Source of the DNA: Pirellulales bacterium
Lineage (GTDB): Bacteria > Planctomycetota > Planctomycetia > Pirellulales > JACPPG01
Assembly: GCA_035546535.1 (NCBI GenBank)
Contig: DASZWQ010000148.1
Span: forward strand, 1-47,728
Direction: 5' to 3'
DNA: 47,728 nt
Shown: positions 16,547 through 23,891 of the stretch, piece after piece
Layout of the letters: every line of letters starts with the position of its first letter
How positions within the stretch are numbered: position 1 is the first letter of the stretch
The notes under the pieces: model-generated
What the model was told of the DNA's origin: nothing
Database searches by the model: none
What the model saw: the letters and a program-made list of their open reading frames with translations, nothing else
Program-made: the position numbers and the translations under genes

Positions 16547-18706
16547 ATGGCAAGATTTCACCCTTCGACCATCGCGGTACTTCTCCTTTGGAGCTGCGGC
16601 GCTGCTGCCATCGCGCCGGACGGGGCCGCGGCTGCTGAGCCCCCGGCGCTCGCCAAACAGGTGGAAATCCGTCGCACCCAATACGGGGTGCCGCACATCA
16701 CCGGCGAATCGCTGGCGGCCGCCGCCTTCGGCTTCGGCTACTGCCAGGGCGAAGATCACTTGCTGAACATCATGCGCGGCATTTTGGGCGTGCGCGGCAA
16801 ATTGGCCGAAACCTTCGGACCGGGCGACGACGGCAAGAACATCGAGTCCGATTTTTTCAATCGCCAGTTCCGCGTCTACTCCCGCGCGGTCGAATCGTAT
16901 CACACGCTGTCACGCGACTATCGCGACATGCTGGCCGGTTTCGCATCGGGGTTGAACTATTACGTGGCGCTGCATCGCGACGGGTTGCCTGCGTGGATTC
17001 CCGAAGTCAATGAGCACGACATGGCCGCCTACGGTGTGGCCGGTGTGATGCGATTCGCCTTCAACCGCAACAACATTCTCAAGGATTTTCTGCGCGATCA
17101 GGGAGTCAAGACCACCCTGTATCACGATCAGCCTGACGACACGATGATGGGCTCGAACATGTGGGCTTTGGCTCCCAGTCGCAGCCAGTCGGGCCATGCG
17201 ATGCTGATGGGCAACCCGCATCAGCCCTGGCAACCTGTTTCGACTTACTACGAAGCGCACCTGATCGTGCCGGGGCGGATGAATTTCTATGGCTCGACGT
17301 TCATTGGTCGTCCCATCCTCACCAGCGGCTGGAACGAGCACTTGGGGTGGTCGCACACCGTCAACGCGCCCGACCTGGAAGAAATCTACGAGGTCGATCT
17401 CGATCCCGCGCGTCCGGACCATTACCTGTTTGACGGCGGTTCGGTGCCGCTGGAGAGCGAGCAGGTGACGGTTGCGATCCGCAGCGGTGACGACCTGACG
17501 CTTCGCAAGCGCACTTTCTGGCACGCGCCGCTCGGCCCGGTCGTGCATCGAACGGATACGAAAGCCTATATCCTGCGCAATGCGACGTACGAAAATCTTC
17601 GCCCCTACGAACAATGGCTGCGCATGACGCAAACCAAGGATCTGGCCGAGTTCCGCCAGGCCATCGAGATGAACCTGCTGCCGATGTTCAATATTTGCTA
17701 CGCCGATCACGCCGGCAACATCTTCTATCTCTGGAACGGCACCGTGCCCGACCTGCCGCACGCCGCGCATCGCGAACAGCCGGTCCACGCAGCACGTACG
17801 GCCGACGTGTGGACGCGCATCCATACGACCGCCGAACTGCCACAGCTGTTGAATCCGGAGGGGGGCTACGTGCAGAACTGCAACTCGCCGCCGTACCTGA
17901 CCAATCTGCGCGCCGCCTTGGATCCGGCGAATTTTCCCGCCCATTTCGGAGCGAACGACCTCAGCCTGCGCACGCAGCACAGCCTGCGCTTGATCGATCA
18001 CGACCAGAAGCTGTCGCTCGACGACGTGATCCGCTTGAAACACAGTCCGCGGATGCTTCTAGCTGATCGCGTGAAAGAGGATCTGATCGCGGCGGTGCGT
18101 GCAACGGGCGCGTCGGCCGACGTCGAAACAGGGCTGGCCGTGCTGCACGCGTGGGACAATACGGTGGCAGCCAACAGCCGGGGTGGCACGCTCTTCGCCG
18201 CCTGGTGGGATCGCTACTACGACAAGACGCGCGAGACGTTCGCTACTCCCTGGAATGCCGCCGAGCCGTTAAGCACGCCCCGCGGCCTGGCGGACGAGCC
18301 GCGCGCCGTGAGGGCGTTTCTCACCGCCGTCGACGACACACTGACTGCGTTCGGGACGCTCGACGTCACCTGGGGCGAAGCGCATCGCATTCGCAAAGGC
18401 AAAGTCGATCTGCCTGCCAGCGGCGGACCGAGCCTCACCGGCTGCTTCCGCGTGCTGGAATTCAAAGCCGATCGTGACCGCAAAATGGTGGCCAACAGCG
18501 GCGACAGCTTCGTGTTCGCCGTCGAATTCAGCGACCCGCCACGGGCTTTCACGAATGTCGCATATAGCCAGAGCGACGTTCCCGAGTCGCCGTACTTCGC
18601 CGACCAGGCGCCGCTTTTCTCGGCCAATCGCTTGAAGCCGGCTGCCTTTACCGATGCTGAAATCCGAGCGCAATTGGTGAAAACGTACCGGCCTGGCGAG
18701 GAATAG
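16547..18706 (+). CDS. Penicillin-acylase-family Ntn hydrolase, exported
   Basis: Amide hydrolase of the penicillin G acylase/AHL acylase family, made as a precursor that cleaves itself into alpha and beta chains in the periplasm. The 719-residue protein begins with a signal peptide (STIAVLLLWSCGAAAIA). The alpha region has RTQYGVPHI and FGFGYCQGEDHL. The beta chain should start at Ser203, the N-terminal nucleophile, in MMGSNMWALAPSRS, which matches the family GSNxW consensus. Downstream GNPHQPW and GWNEHLGWSHTVN are also typical. Substrate is unknown; lactone, beta-lactam or lipopeptide cleavage is possible. It begins 295 bases from the divergent carboxylesterase. A weak case only can be made for a promoter. 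Confidence 0.9.
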   Translation: MARFHPSTIAVLLLWSCGAAAIAPDGAAAAEPPALAKQVEIRRTQYGVPHITGESLAAAAFGFGYCQGEDHLLNIMRGILGVRGKLAETFGPGDDGKNIESDFFNRQFRVYSRAVESYHTLSRDYRDMLAGFASGLNYYVALHRDGLPAWIPEVNEHDMAAYGVAGVMRFAFNRNNILKDFLRDQGVKTTLYHDQPDDTMMGSNMWALAPSRSQSGHAMLMGNPHQPWQPVSTYYEAHLIVPGRMNFYGSTFIGRPILTSGWNEHLGWSHTVNAPDLEEIYEVDLDPARPDHYLFDGGSVPLESEQVTVAIRSGDDLTLRKRTFWHAPLGPVVHRTDTKAYILRNATYENLRPYEQWLRMTQTKDLAEFRQAIEMNLLPMFNICYADHAGNIFYLWNGTVPDLPHAAHREQPVHAARTADVWTRIHTTAELPQLLNPEGGYVQNCNSPPYLTNLRAALDPANFPAHFGANDLSLRTQHSLRLIDHDQKLSLDDVIRLKHSPRMLLADRVKEDLIAAVRATGASADVETGLAVLHAWDNTVAANSRGGTLFAAWWDRYYDKTRETFATPWNAAEPLSTPRGLADEPRAVRAFLTAVDDTLTAFGTLDVTWGEAHRIRKGKVDLPASGGPSLTGCFRVLEFKADRDRKMVANSGDSFVFAVEFSDPPRAFTNVAYSQSDVPESPYFADQAPLFSANRLKPAAFTDAEIRAQLVKTYRPGEE

Positions 18707-18832
18707 TGTTCGCCACGCGGCAACGGCGCCGCAATCGCTTCTCGTGGTCTCGGTTGCATCGATTCGGCCCCTCGCCGAGAATGACGGCTATGCGTTGACC
18801 GATACCGCCCCCTCTGCGAGAAGCTCTTGCCA

Positions 18833-20365
18833 ATGACGCGATTCCACGCCTGTCAGCTCCCCTGGTTTCGCGGCGCGTTTTGGTCCCGGCTGGCATGCGT
18901 CATCGCGACATTTACGATCGCCGCGCCCGCTGCCCAGGCCGACCAGGATGCGATTCGCCCGTCGGTCGTGAAGATTCACACCACGCAGCGACTTCCAGAT
19001 TTTGTTCGTCCCTGGAGTAAGGCGTCCCCGCGCGAGATGTCGGGCACGGGCTTCGTCATCGACGGCAAGCGGATCATCACCAACGCCCACGTCGTCAGCT
19101 ATCCCAGCCAGATCTACGTTCAGCCGTATCAGTCGTCGGAGAAATTCCAAGCCAAGGTAATCGCGGTGTCGTCGACGATCGACCTGGCCGTGCTCAGCGT
19201 CGAGGACGAAACGTTCTTCAAGGATCGGCCAGCCCTGGCACTCGATGAAGGACTGCCACGCGTCAAAGCACCGGTCAATGTTTACGGCTTCCCGGTCGGC
19301 GGCGACCAGATGAGCGTGACCGAGGGCATCTCCTCTCGCGTCGAGTACACCAGCTACTACTTTGGCGTGGCGGGCTTGCGCATCCAGATCGACGCTGCCC
19401 TTAATCCCGGCAACAGCGGAGGTCCGGCGATTTCCGACGGGCGCGTGATCGGCGTGGCCTTCAGCGGCCTGAGCACGGCCGACAACATCGGCTACCTCAT
19501 TCCGGCCGAAGAGGTGCGCACCTTCCTGGCGGACATCGCCGACGGACATTACGACGGCAAGGCCCAGTTGTGGGAGGAATTTCAGACCACGGAAAACGAC
19601 GCTCTGCGCGCTTCGCTGAAGCTGCCCAAGGAGACCGGCGGCTGCATGATCACCAGGTCGCGTCACGCGGACGCCGATTTTCCGCTGCACGAGCGCGACG
19701 TCGTCACGCAGATCGGCGAGCACGTGCTCGACCGCAGCGGCAACGTGCGCCTGGGTGATGATCTACAGGTATTGTTCACCTACTACGTGCCGAAGCTCGC
19801 GCACGACGGCCTGGTGACCTTGAAGATACTGCGCGACGGCGAAGCACGTTCCATCGATGTGCCTGTGACGCCCCGCCGTCCGCGCGCCATTCCACGCTTG
19901 GATGGTGCGTATCCCAGCTACTTCATCCTCGGCCCGATGGTCTTTACTACGGCGAGCGCCGAATTGGCCGCCAGCATCTTCAGCGATCAGCGCTATCTGG
20001 CCTTTATGTCGAGCAAGAAGAGTCCGCTGATCACGCGGATCAATGACCAGCCGGCCTTCGAAGGCGAAGAACTCGTCATGGTACCCGCGCCGTTTTTCTC
20101 GCATCGCCTGACGAAGGGTTACGATTCGCCGGCGCTGCGCGTGGTGTCGAAAGTGAACAACGTACCGATCAAGAACCTGGCTCACCTCGTTGAGCTCGTG
20201 CATGACAGCAAGGACGAGTTTCTGGAATTCAAATTTGCCGAGACCGAGGTCGAGACGCTCGTCTTCCGTCGACAGGAAATGCTCGATGCTACGGAAGACA
20301 TCCTGACTGACAACGGCGTCCGCAAACAATATTCCGACGATCTGGACCCCGTCTGGAAGAAGTAG
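18833..20365 (+). CDS. Exported DegP/Deg9-like trypsin-fold serine protease with PDZ region
   Basis: Periplasmic serine protease of the HtrA/Deg type. The 510-residue precursor has a signal segment (LACVIATFTIAAPAAQA). The triad is complete: His86 in IITNAHVV, Asp117 in STIDLAVLSV and Ser195 in LNPGNSGGPA. A PDZ-like region follows from about 240 (GCMITRSRHADADFPLHERD, VTLKILRDGEARSI). The C-terminal part ends in GVRKQYSDDLDPVWKK, closely resembling the tail of plant Deg9/Deg10 proteases. ATG 18833 is chosen; a TTG at 18827 is in frame. Short gaps (50 and 41 bases) to the DUF1501 and PQQ genes downstream suggest one transcription unit. Confidence 0.9.
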   Translation: MTRFHACQLPWFRGAFWSRLACVIATFTIAAPAAQADQDAIRPSVVKIHTTQRLPDFVRPWSKASPREMSGTGFVIDGKRIITNAHVVSYPSQIYVQPYQSSEKFQAKVIAVSSTIDLAVLSVEDETFFKDRPALALDEGLPRVKAPVNVYGFPVGGDQMSVTEGISSRVEYTSYYFGVAGLRIQIDAALNPGNSGGPAISDGRVIGVAFSGLSTADNIGYLIPAEEVRTFLADIADGHYDGKAQLWEEFQTTENDALRASLKLPKETGGCMITRSRHADADFPLHERDVVTQIGEHVLDRSGNVRLGDDLQVLFTYYVPKLAHDGLVTLKILRDGEARSIDVPVTPRRPRAIPRLDGAYPSYFILGPMVFTTASAELAASIFSDQRYLAFMSSKKSPLITRINDQPAFEGEELVMVPAPFFSHRLTKGYDSPALRVVSKVNNVPIKNLAHLVELVHDSKDEFLEFKFAETEVETLVFRRQEMLDATEDILTDNGVRKQYSDDLDPVWKK

Positions 20366-20415
20366 TTCCGGTTCAAACGTCCTGGTAAAGCAGGGGCTTC
20401 GGCTAGGAGTCAAGC

Positions 20416-21837
20416 GTGTCGGCAAACGTCTGCAATCGCCGTGACTGGATGGTGCAGGCCGGCTCGCTGGGTCTCGTGGGTTTACAACTGCCCCAGCTAT
20501 TGTCCGGGCGCGCGCTTGCTGGCGCGAGGGGCGCGGCGCCCAAGGCCCGCAGTTGCATCCTGTTCTTCCTCGAGGGAGGACCCGCCCATCAGGACCTGTG
20601 GGACATGAAGCCCACGGCCCCGGCCGAAGTGCGCGGCGAGTTCCGGCCGATCGCCACCAGCGTCCCGGGCACGCACGTGTGCGAGCATTTGCCCCTGTTG
20701 GCGCAGCAGATGCATCACGTGGCGCTCGTGCGCTCGGTGCATCACACGATCGTGGATCATAACGCCGGGGCGTACTACGCCCTGACGGGGCGCGAACCGT
20801 TGCGTACGGGCCGGCTGATCGTCCGCGACGAGCCTGACAACTTTCCTCCGTACGGCGCGGTGCTGGCGCGATTGCGTCCGTCCGATCGCGATTTACCAAC
20901 CGCCGTGCAAGTGCCCGAAGTGATGTCCAATAACGGCTACGATCTTCCGGGCCAGCGGGCGGGCTTTCTCGGCGCCGAATTCGACCCGTTCGTCACCGGC
21001 GATCCAAGCGTCGCCGGCCGTAGCGCCCCGGAGTTGGCATTGGCCGCGGATATGACCGCGGAAAGACTGGTCGACCGGCGTGCCTTGCGCGCACTGCTCG
21101 ATCGGCGCATGCCGGCTGTCGCGACCGATCCAGCGCTCGCCGATTTCGCGACGCACTACGAAAGAGCGATCGACCTCTTATCGACTTCGGCGACGCGCCG
21201 CGCGTTCGACCTTGAGCAAGAACCAGCCCGGGTGCGCGAGCGCTACGGCTTGCCCGATCGCGAGGATCGTTCGGTCGAGGCGCGCAAATTTGGCGGCCTG
21301 CCGCACCTCGGGCAGTGTATGTTGCTCGCGCGGCGTTTGATCGAGTCGGGCGTGCCGCTCGTGACGGTATGTACCGGTCGGCGCTTCGATCAGGCGTGGG
21401 ACACCCATCGGCAACATTTTCCGCTGCTGAAAAAGTCTCTGCTGCCCTATGCCGATCGCGCGTTCGCCGCCCTGTTGGCCGATCTCGCCGAGCGAGGCTT
21501 GCTCGATAGCACGCTGGTCGTGGCGATGGGCGAGTTTGGCCGCACCCCGAAATTAGGCCAGATCACGAGTGGTGCCGGCGCCGATGCGCGCGGTCGCGAC
21601 CATTGGCCGCACTGCTATACGGTGCTCATGGCAGGCGGCGGCATTCACGCCGGCGCCATCTACGGATCGTCCGATGCGCACGCGGCCTATCCACGATCCG
21701 ACGCGGTGACGCCCGAGGATATCGCCGCGACGATTTATCAGGCGCTCGGCATTCCGCCCGAGACGCAACTCGTAGACCCATTGGGCCGTCCGCATGCCGT
21801 GGCGCTCGGTCGACCGATCAATGCCTTGTTTGGATAA
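20416..21837 (+). CDS. DUF1501 protein, Tat-exported
   Basis: Member of the DUF1501 family, sulfatase-fold-related proteins abundant in planctomycetes, of uncertain activity. The 473-residue precursor starts with a GTG codon, AGGAG 6 bases upstream, and a Tat motif (CNRRDWMVQAGSLG). Family marks are EGGPAHQDLWDMKP, RSVHHTIVDHNAGAYYALTGR, VVAMGEFGRTPKLG and GRDHWPHCYTVLMAGGGI. DUF1501 genes are usually paired with DUF1549/DUF1553 cytochrome-domain partners, which I do not see here; instead it lies between a Deg-type protease and a PQQ propeller. Confidence 0.93.
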   Translation: MSANVCNRRDWMVQAGSLGLVGLQLPQLLSGRALAGARGAAPKARSCILFFLEGGPAHQDLWDMKPTAPAEVRGEFRPIATSVPGTHVCEHLPLLAQQMHHVALVRSVHHTIVDHNAGAYYALTGREPLRTGRLIVRDEPDNFPPYGAVLARLRPSDRDLPTAVQVPEVMSNNGYDLPGQRAGFLGAEFDPFVTGDPSVAGRSAPELALAADMTAERLVDRRALRALLDRRMPAVATDPALADFATHYERAIDLLSTSATRRAFDLEQEPARVRERYGLPDREDRSVEARKFGGLPHLGQCMLLARRLIESGVPLVTVCTGRRFDQAWDTHRQHFPLLKKSLLPYADRAFAALLADLAERGLLDSTLVVAMGEFGRTPKLGQITSGAGADARGRDHWPHCYTVLMAGGGIHAGAIYGSSDAHAAYPRSDAVTPEDIAATIYQALGIPPETQLVDPLGRPHAVALGRPINALFG

Positions 21838-21878
21838 CGCAACGGAACTGCCAGAGTAAATTGCTTCAGGAGGTACGA

Positions 21879-23162
21879 ATGAACTTCCGCTTTCTGGTCC
21901 GCGCCGGCCTGATCAGTGCGTTCGCCGTGCAAGCGCTCGTACCGGTCTCGCTGGTCGGCGCGGATGACCTGAAACCGCCCGTCAGCGCGCCCCGTGACGA
22001 CAAACGCGACGCCGCATGGCCCGAGTTTCGCGGACCCGGCGGGCAAGGCCATTCGCCGGCCATTGGATTGCCAGTCACCTGGAGCGAGACCGAAAACATT
22101 GCTTGGAAAGCGTCGCTGCCCGGGCGCGGCTGGTCCTCACCCGTCATAAGCGGCGAGCAAATCTGGCTCACCGCCGCTGACGAGGATGGCAAGACGTTGC
22201 GAGCCCTGCGTCTCGACCGCGCAACCGGCGCGATCGATCGTGACGTTGTCGTGGCCAACCTGCCGAACAAGGGCCCCGCCCACGACAAGAACACACTTGC
22301 GTCGCCGACGCCGCTCCTCGAGGGGGATCGGGTCTATGTACACTTCGGACCGTATGCCACGGCTTGCCTGTCGGACGAGGGGAAGATCCTCTGGCAAACT
22401 GCTCTGCCCCATCAGCAAGCCTACGGCCCTTCGAGTTCCCCTGTGCTCTTCGACGATGTGCTTATCGTCCCCTGCCTGGGCACGGACACGCGCTACATGA
22501 TCGCGCTCGACAAGCGGACCGGCGCGCCACGCTGGAAACAGGCCTTCGAAGGACGCAATGCCGAGTCAACCCCGCTGGTGATCAAAACCGACACGGGCGC
22601 CGAGCTCGTCAGCCACCAGGCCGATCGCATCGTGTCGCTCGATCCCACGACGGGTCAGGAACTGTGGTGGGTCGCGCAAGAGAACTTCGCGCAGATCCCG
22701 CGTCCCGTTGCCGGACTCGGCCTGGTTTTCATCGCCGGCGGTTACTTCAAACCTGAAGTTTGGGCGATCCGCCCGGGCGGGCGCGGCGACGTCGCCGACA
22801 CGCATGTAGTCTGGCACAACGGCCAGGCGGCGCCCCACAGCGCTTCGCCCCTACTCGTCGATGACCTGCTGTACTACGTCAGCGATAACGGCGTCGCCAG
22901 TTGCGTCGACGCCCGGAGCGGCAAGCAGCAGTGGCGCGAACGACTGGGGGGCGATTTTTCCGCTTCGCCGATTTTCGCCGACGGACGCATCTACTTTCTG
23001 AATGAAATCGGCGCGACTTCGGTCATCGCGCCGGGGGCCAAATTCGAGCGGCTCGCCACGAATAACCTGCCGGGCCGCACGCTGGCTTCGCTCGCCGTGG
23101 CCGGTCGCGCAATCTACCTGCGCACCGACACCCACCTCTACCGGATCGAAAAGTCCGGCTGA
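21879..23162 (+). CDS. Exported PQQ-type beta-propeller protein, paralogue
   Basis: Secreted propeller of 427 residues related to the protein at 10692-12068. A signal peptide (LISAFAVQALVPVSLVGA) is followed by FRGPGGQGHSP, a motif common in planctomycete PQQ-like proteins, then blades with DRATGAIDRD, ALDKRTGAPRWKQ and DARSGKQQWRE. AGGAGG lies 5 bases before the ATG. It is the last gene of the probable protease-DUF1501-propeller run, so an accessory role in envelope protein handling is conceivable but unproven. A Kelch gene remnant on the opposite strand begins 23 bases beyond its stop. Confidence 0.86.
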   Translation: MNFRFLVRAGLISAFAVQALVPVSLVGADDLKPPVSAPRDDKRDAAWPEFRGPGGQGHSPAIGLPVTWSETENIAWKASLPGRGWSSPVISGEQIWLTAADEDGKTLRALRLDRATGAIDRDVVVANLPNKGPAHDKNTLASPTPLLEGDRVYVHFGPYATACLSDEGKILWQTALPHQQAYGPSSSPVLFDDVLIVPCLGTDTRYMIALDKRTGAPRWKQAFEGRNAESTPLVIKTDTGAELVSHQADRIVSLDPTTGQELWWVAQENFAQIPRPVAGLGLVFIAGGYFKPEVWAIRPGGRGDVADTHVVWHNGQAAPHSASPLLVDDLLYYVSDNGVASCVDARSGKQQWRERLGGDFSASPIFADGRIYFLNEIGATSVIAPGAKFERLATNNLPGRTLASLAVAGRAIYLRTDTHLYRIEKSG

Positions 23163-23184
23163 CTTTGCATCGGCTTGTTGCAAC

Positions 23185-23353
23185 CTATTCTTCGCCGGCG
23201 GGCGTGCCATCGCGCCGTGCCATTTCGACGATCTTGCCGGTCGCTTTGTCGATCGTCACGGCCTCGATCGAGGCCAGGTTATCGCCTCCGCGGGCGCCGC
23301 CGACGAGCAAGCTGCGCGCCGTGCGGGATCAGACGATGCTCGATCCGCGGCTG
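23185..23353 (-). pseudogene. Remnant of a Kelch-protein 3' end
   Basis: On the minus strand this reads QPRIEHRLIPHGAQL, then a 2-base loss, then LVGGARGGDNLASIEAVTID and KATGKIVEMARRDGTPAGEE before a stop at 23187-23185. This aligns with the C-terminus of the intact Kelch gene at 26151-27794. Bases 23229-23286 match 26171-26228 at 57 of 58 positions; the rest diverges more. No start or upstream Kelch sequence is left. The remnant has its own C-terminal tail, so it comes from a paralogue, not a simple copy of the same gene end. It lies directly before the blaI promoter. Confidence 0.8.
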
Positions 23354-23426
23354 GACAATTGCTCTCCCTCCGGGCGGCGGTCGGCGATCCGTCGTTGCCG
23401 GCGCAAAGAAACGGTAACTCGTTCGC

Positions 23427-23454
23427 TTGACGCGCCTACAAATGTAGATATAAC
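23427..23454 (+). promoter_or_regulatory. Promoter of the BlaI/M56-WD40 operon
   Basis: TTGACG (23427-23432), 16-base spacer, TATAAC (23449-23454). Both boxes match sigma-70 consensus at 5/6. A perfect BlaI-type palindrome fills the spacer, so repressor binding would block polymerase directly. Confidence 0.65.
23436..23447. promoter_or_regulatory. BlaI-type operator 1
   Basis: CTACAAATGTAG is a TACA-N2-TGTA dyad, the known BlaI/MecI recognition form. It lies between the -35 and -10 boxes. It would be autoregulatory for the adjacent BlaI-family gene. Confidence 0.7.
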
Positions 23455-23465
23455 GACAACTGTAG
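23455..23465. promoter_or_regulatory. BlaI-type operator 2
   Basis: GACAACTGTAG, an imperfect TACA-N2-TGTA dyad centred 18 bases after operator 1 and overlapping the expected transcription start. Paired operators are typical of BlaI/MecI promoters. Confidence 0.5.
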
Positions 23466-23489
23466 GCACAGACTCGAATGAGGTATCAA

Positions 23490-23891
23490 ATGTCAAAGCT
23501 GGAACTGCCGCCCCTGTCCGACGCCCAGTTAGACATTGTCAATATTGTCTGGGATCACGGCACGGCGACCGTCGGTCAGATCTGGAAGGCCCTGGCCGAA
23601 CGCCGGCCCATTTCCCGAAATACGGTCTCCACGATGGTGACGCGCCTCGAAGAAAAGGGATGGTTGCGTCATCGGGTTGTCGGAGGGACTTTTCTGTACT
23701 CCGCAACGCGTCCGCGGAAAAAGGTCTTGCCACAGATCATCCATCGGCTCGTAGACGCAGCGTTTCAGGGCTCGGCCGAAGGACTCGTGCTCACCCTATT
23801 GGAAGGCGGCCGTTTGTCAGCGGACGAAGTCGAACGCATCAAGGCGATGCTCGAAGCAGCGGAAACTGAGATGCGGGAGGAAAAGCAATGA
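23490..23891 (+). CDS. blaI: BlaI/MecI/CopY-family transcriptional repressor
   Basis: Winged-helix dimeric repressor of 133 residues. The N-terminal HTH domain has LSDAQLDIVNIVWDHG, IWKALAERRPISRNTVSTMV (recognition helix) and LEEKGWLRHRVVGGTFLYSA (wing). The C-terminal helices (RKKVLPQIIHRLVDAAFQGS) form the dimer region, where the receptor-linked cleavage of BlaI/MecI normally occurs. The start at 23490 has GAGGT 5 bases upstream; ATG 23478 is four codons earlier without a site. It overlaps the M56 gene by 4 bases (ATGA), implying translational coupling. The promoter carries two BlaI-type operators, so it likely represses itself and the receptor. Confidence 0.92.
   Translation: MSKLELPPLSDAQLDIVNIVWDHGTATVGQIWKALAERRPISRNTVSTMVTRLEEKGWLRHRVVGGTFLYSATRPRKKVLPQIIHRLVDAAFQGSAEGLVLTLLEGGRLSADEVERIKAMLEAAETEMREEKQ

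Noticed and set aside
16910..18043. 377-codon minus-strand open frame inside the acylase gene
   Set aside because: Antisense shadow; the acylase catalytic motifs are in the plus frame.
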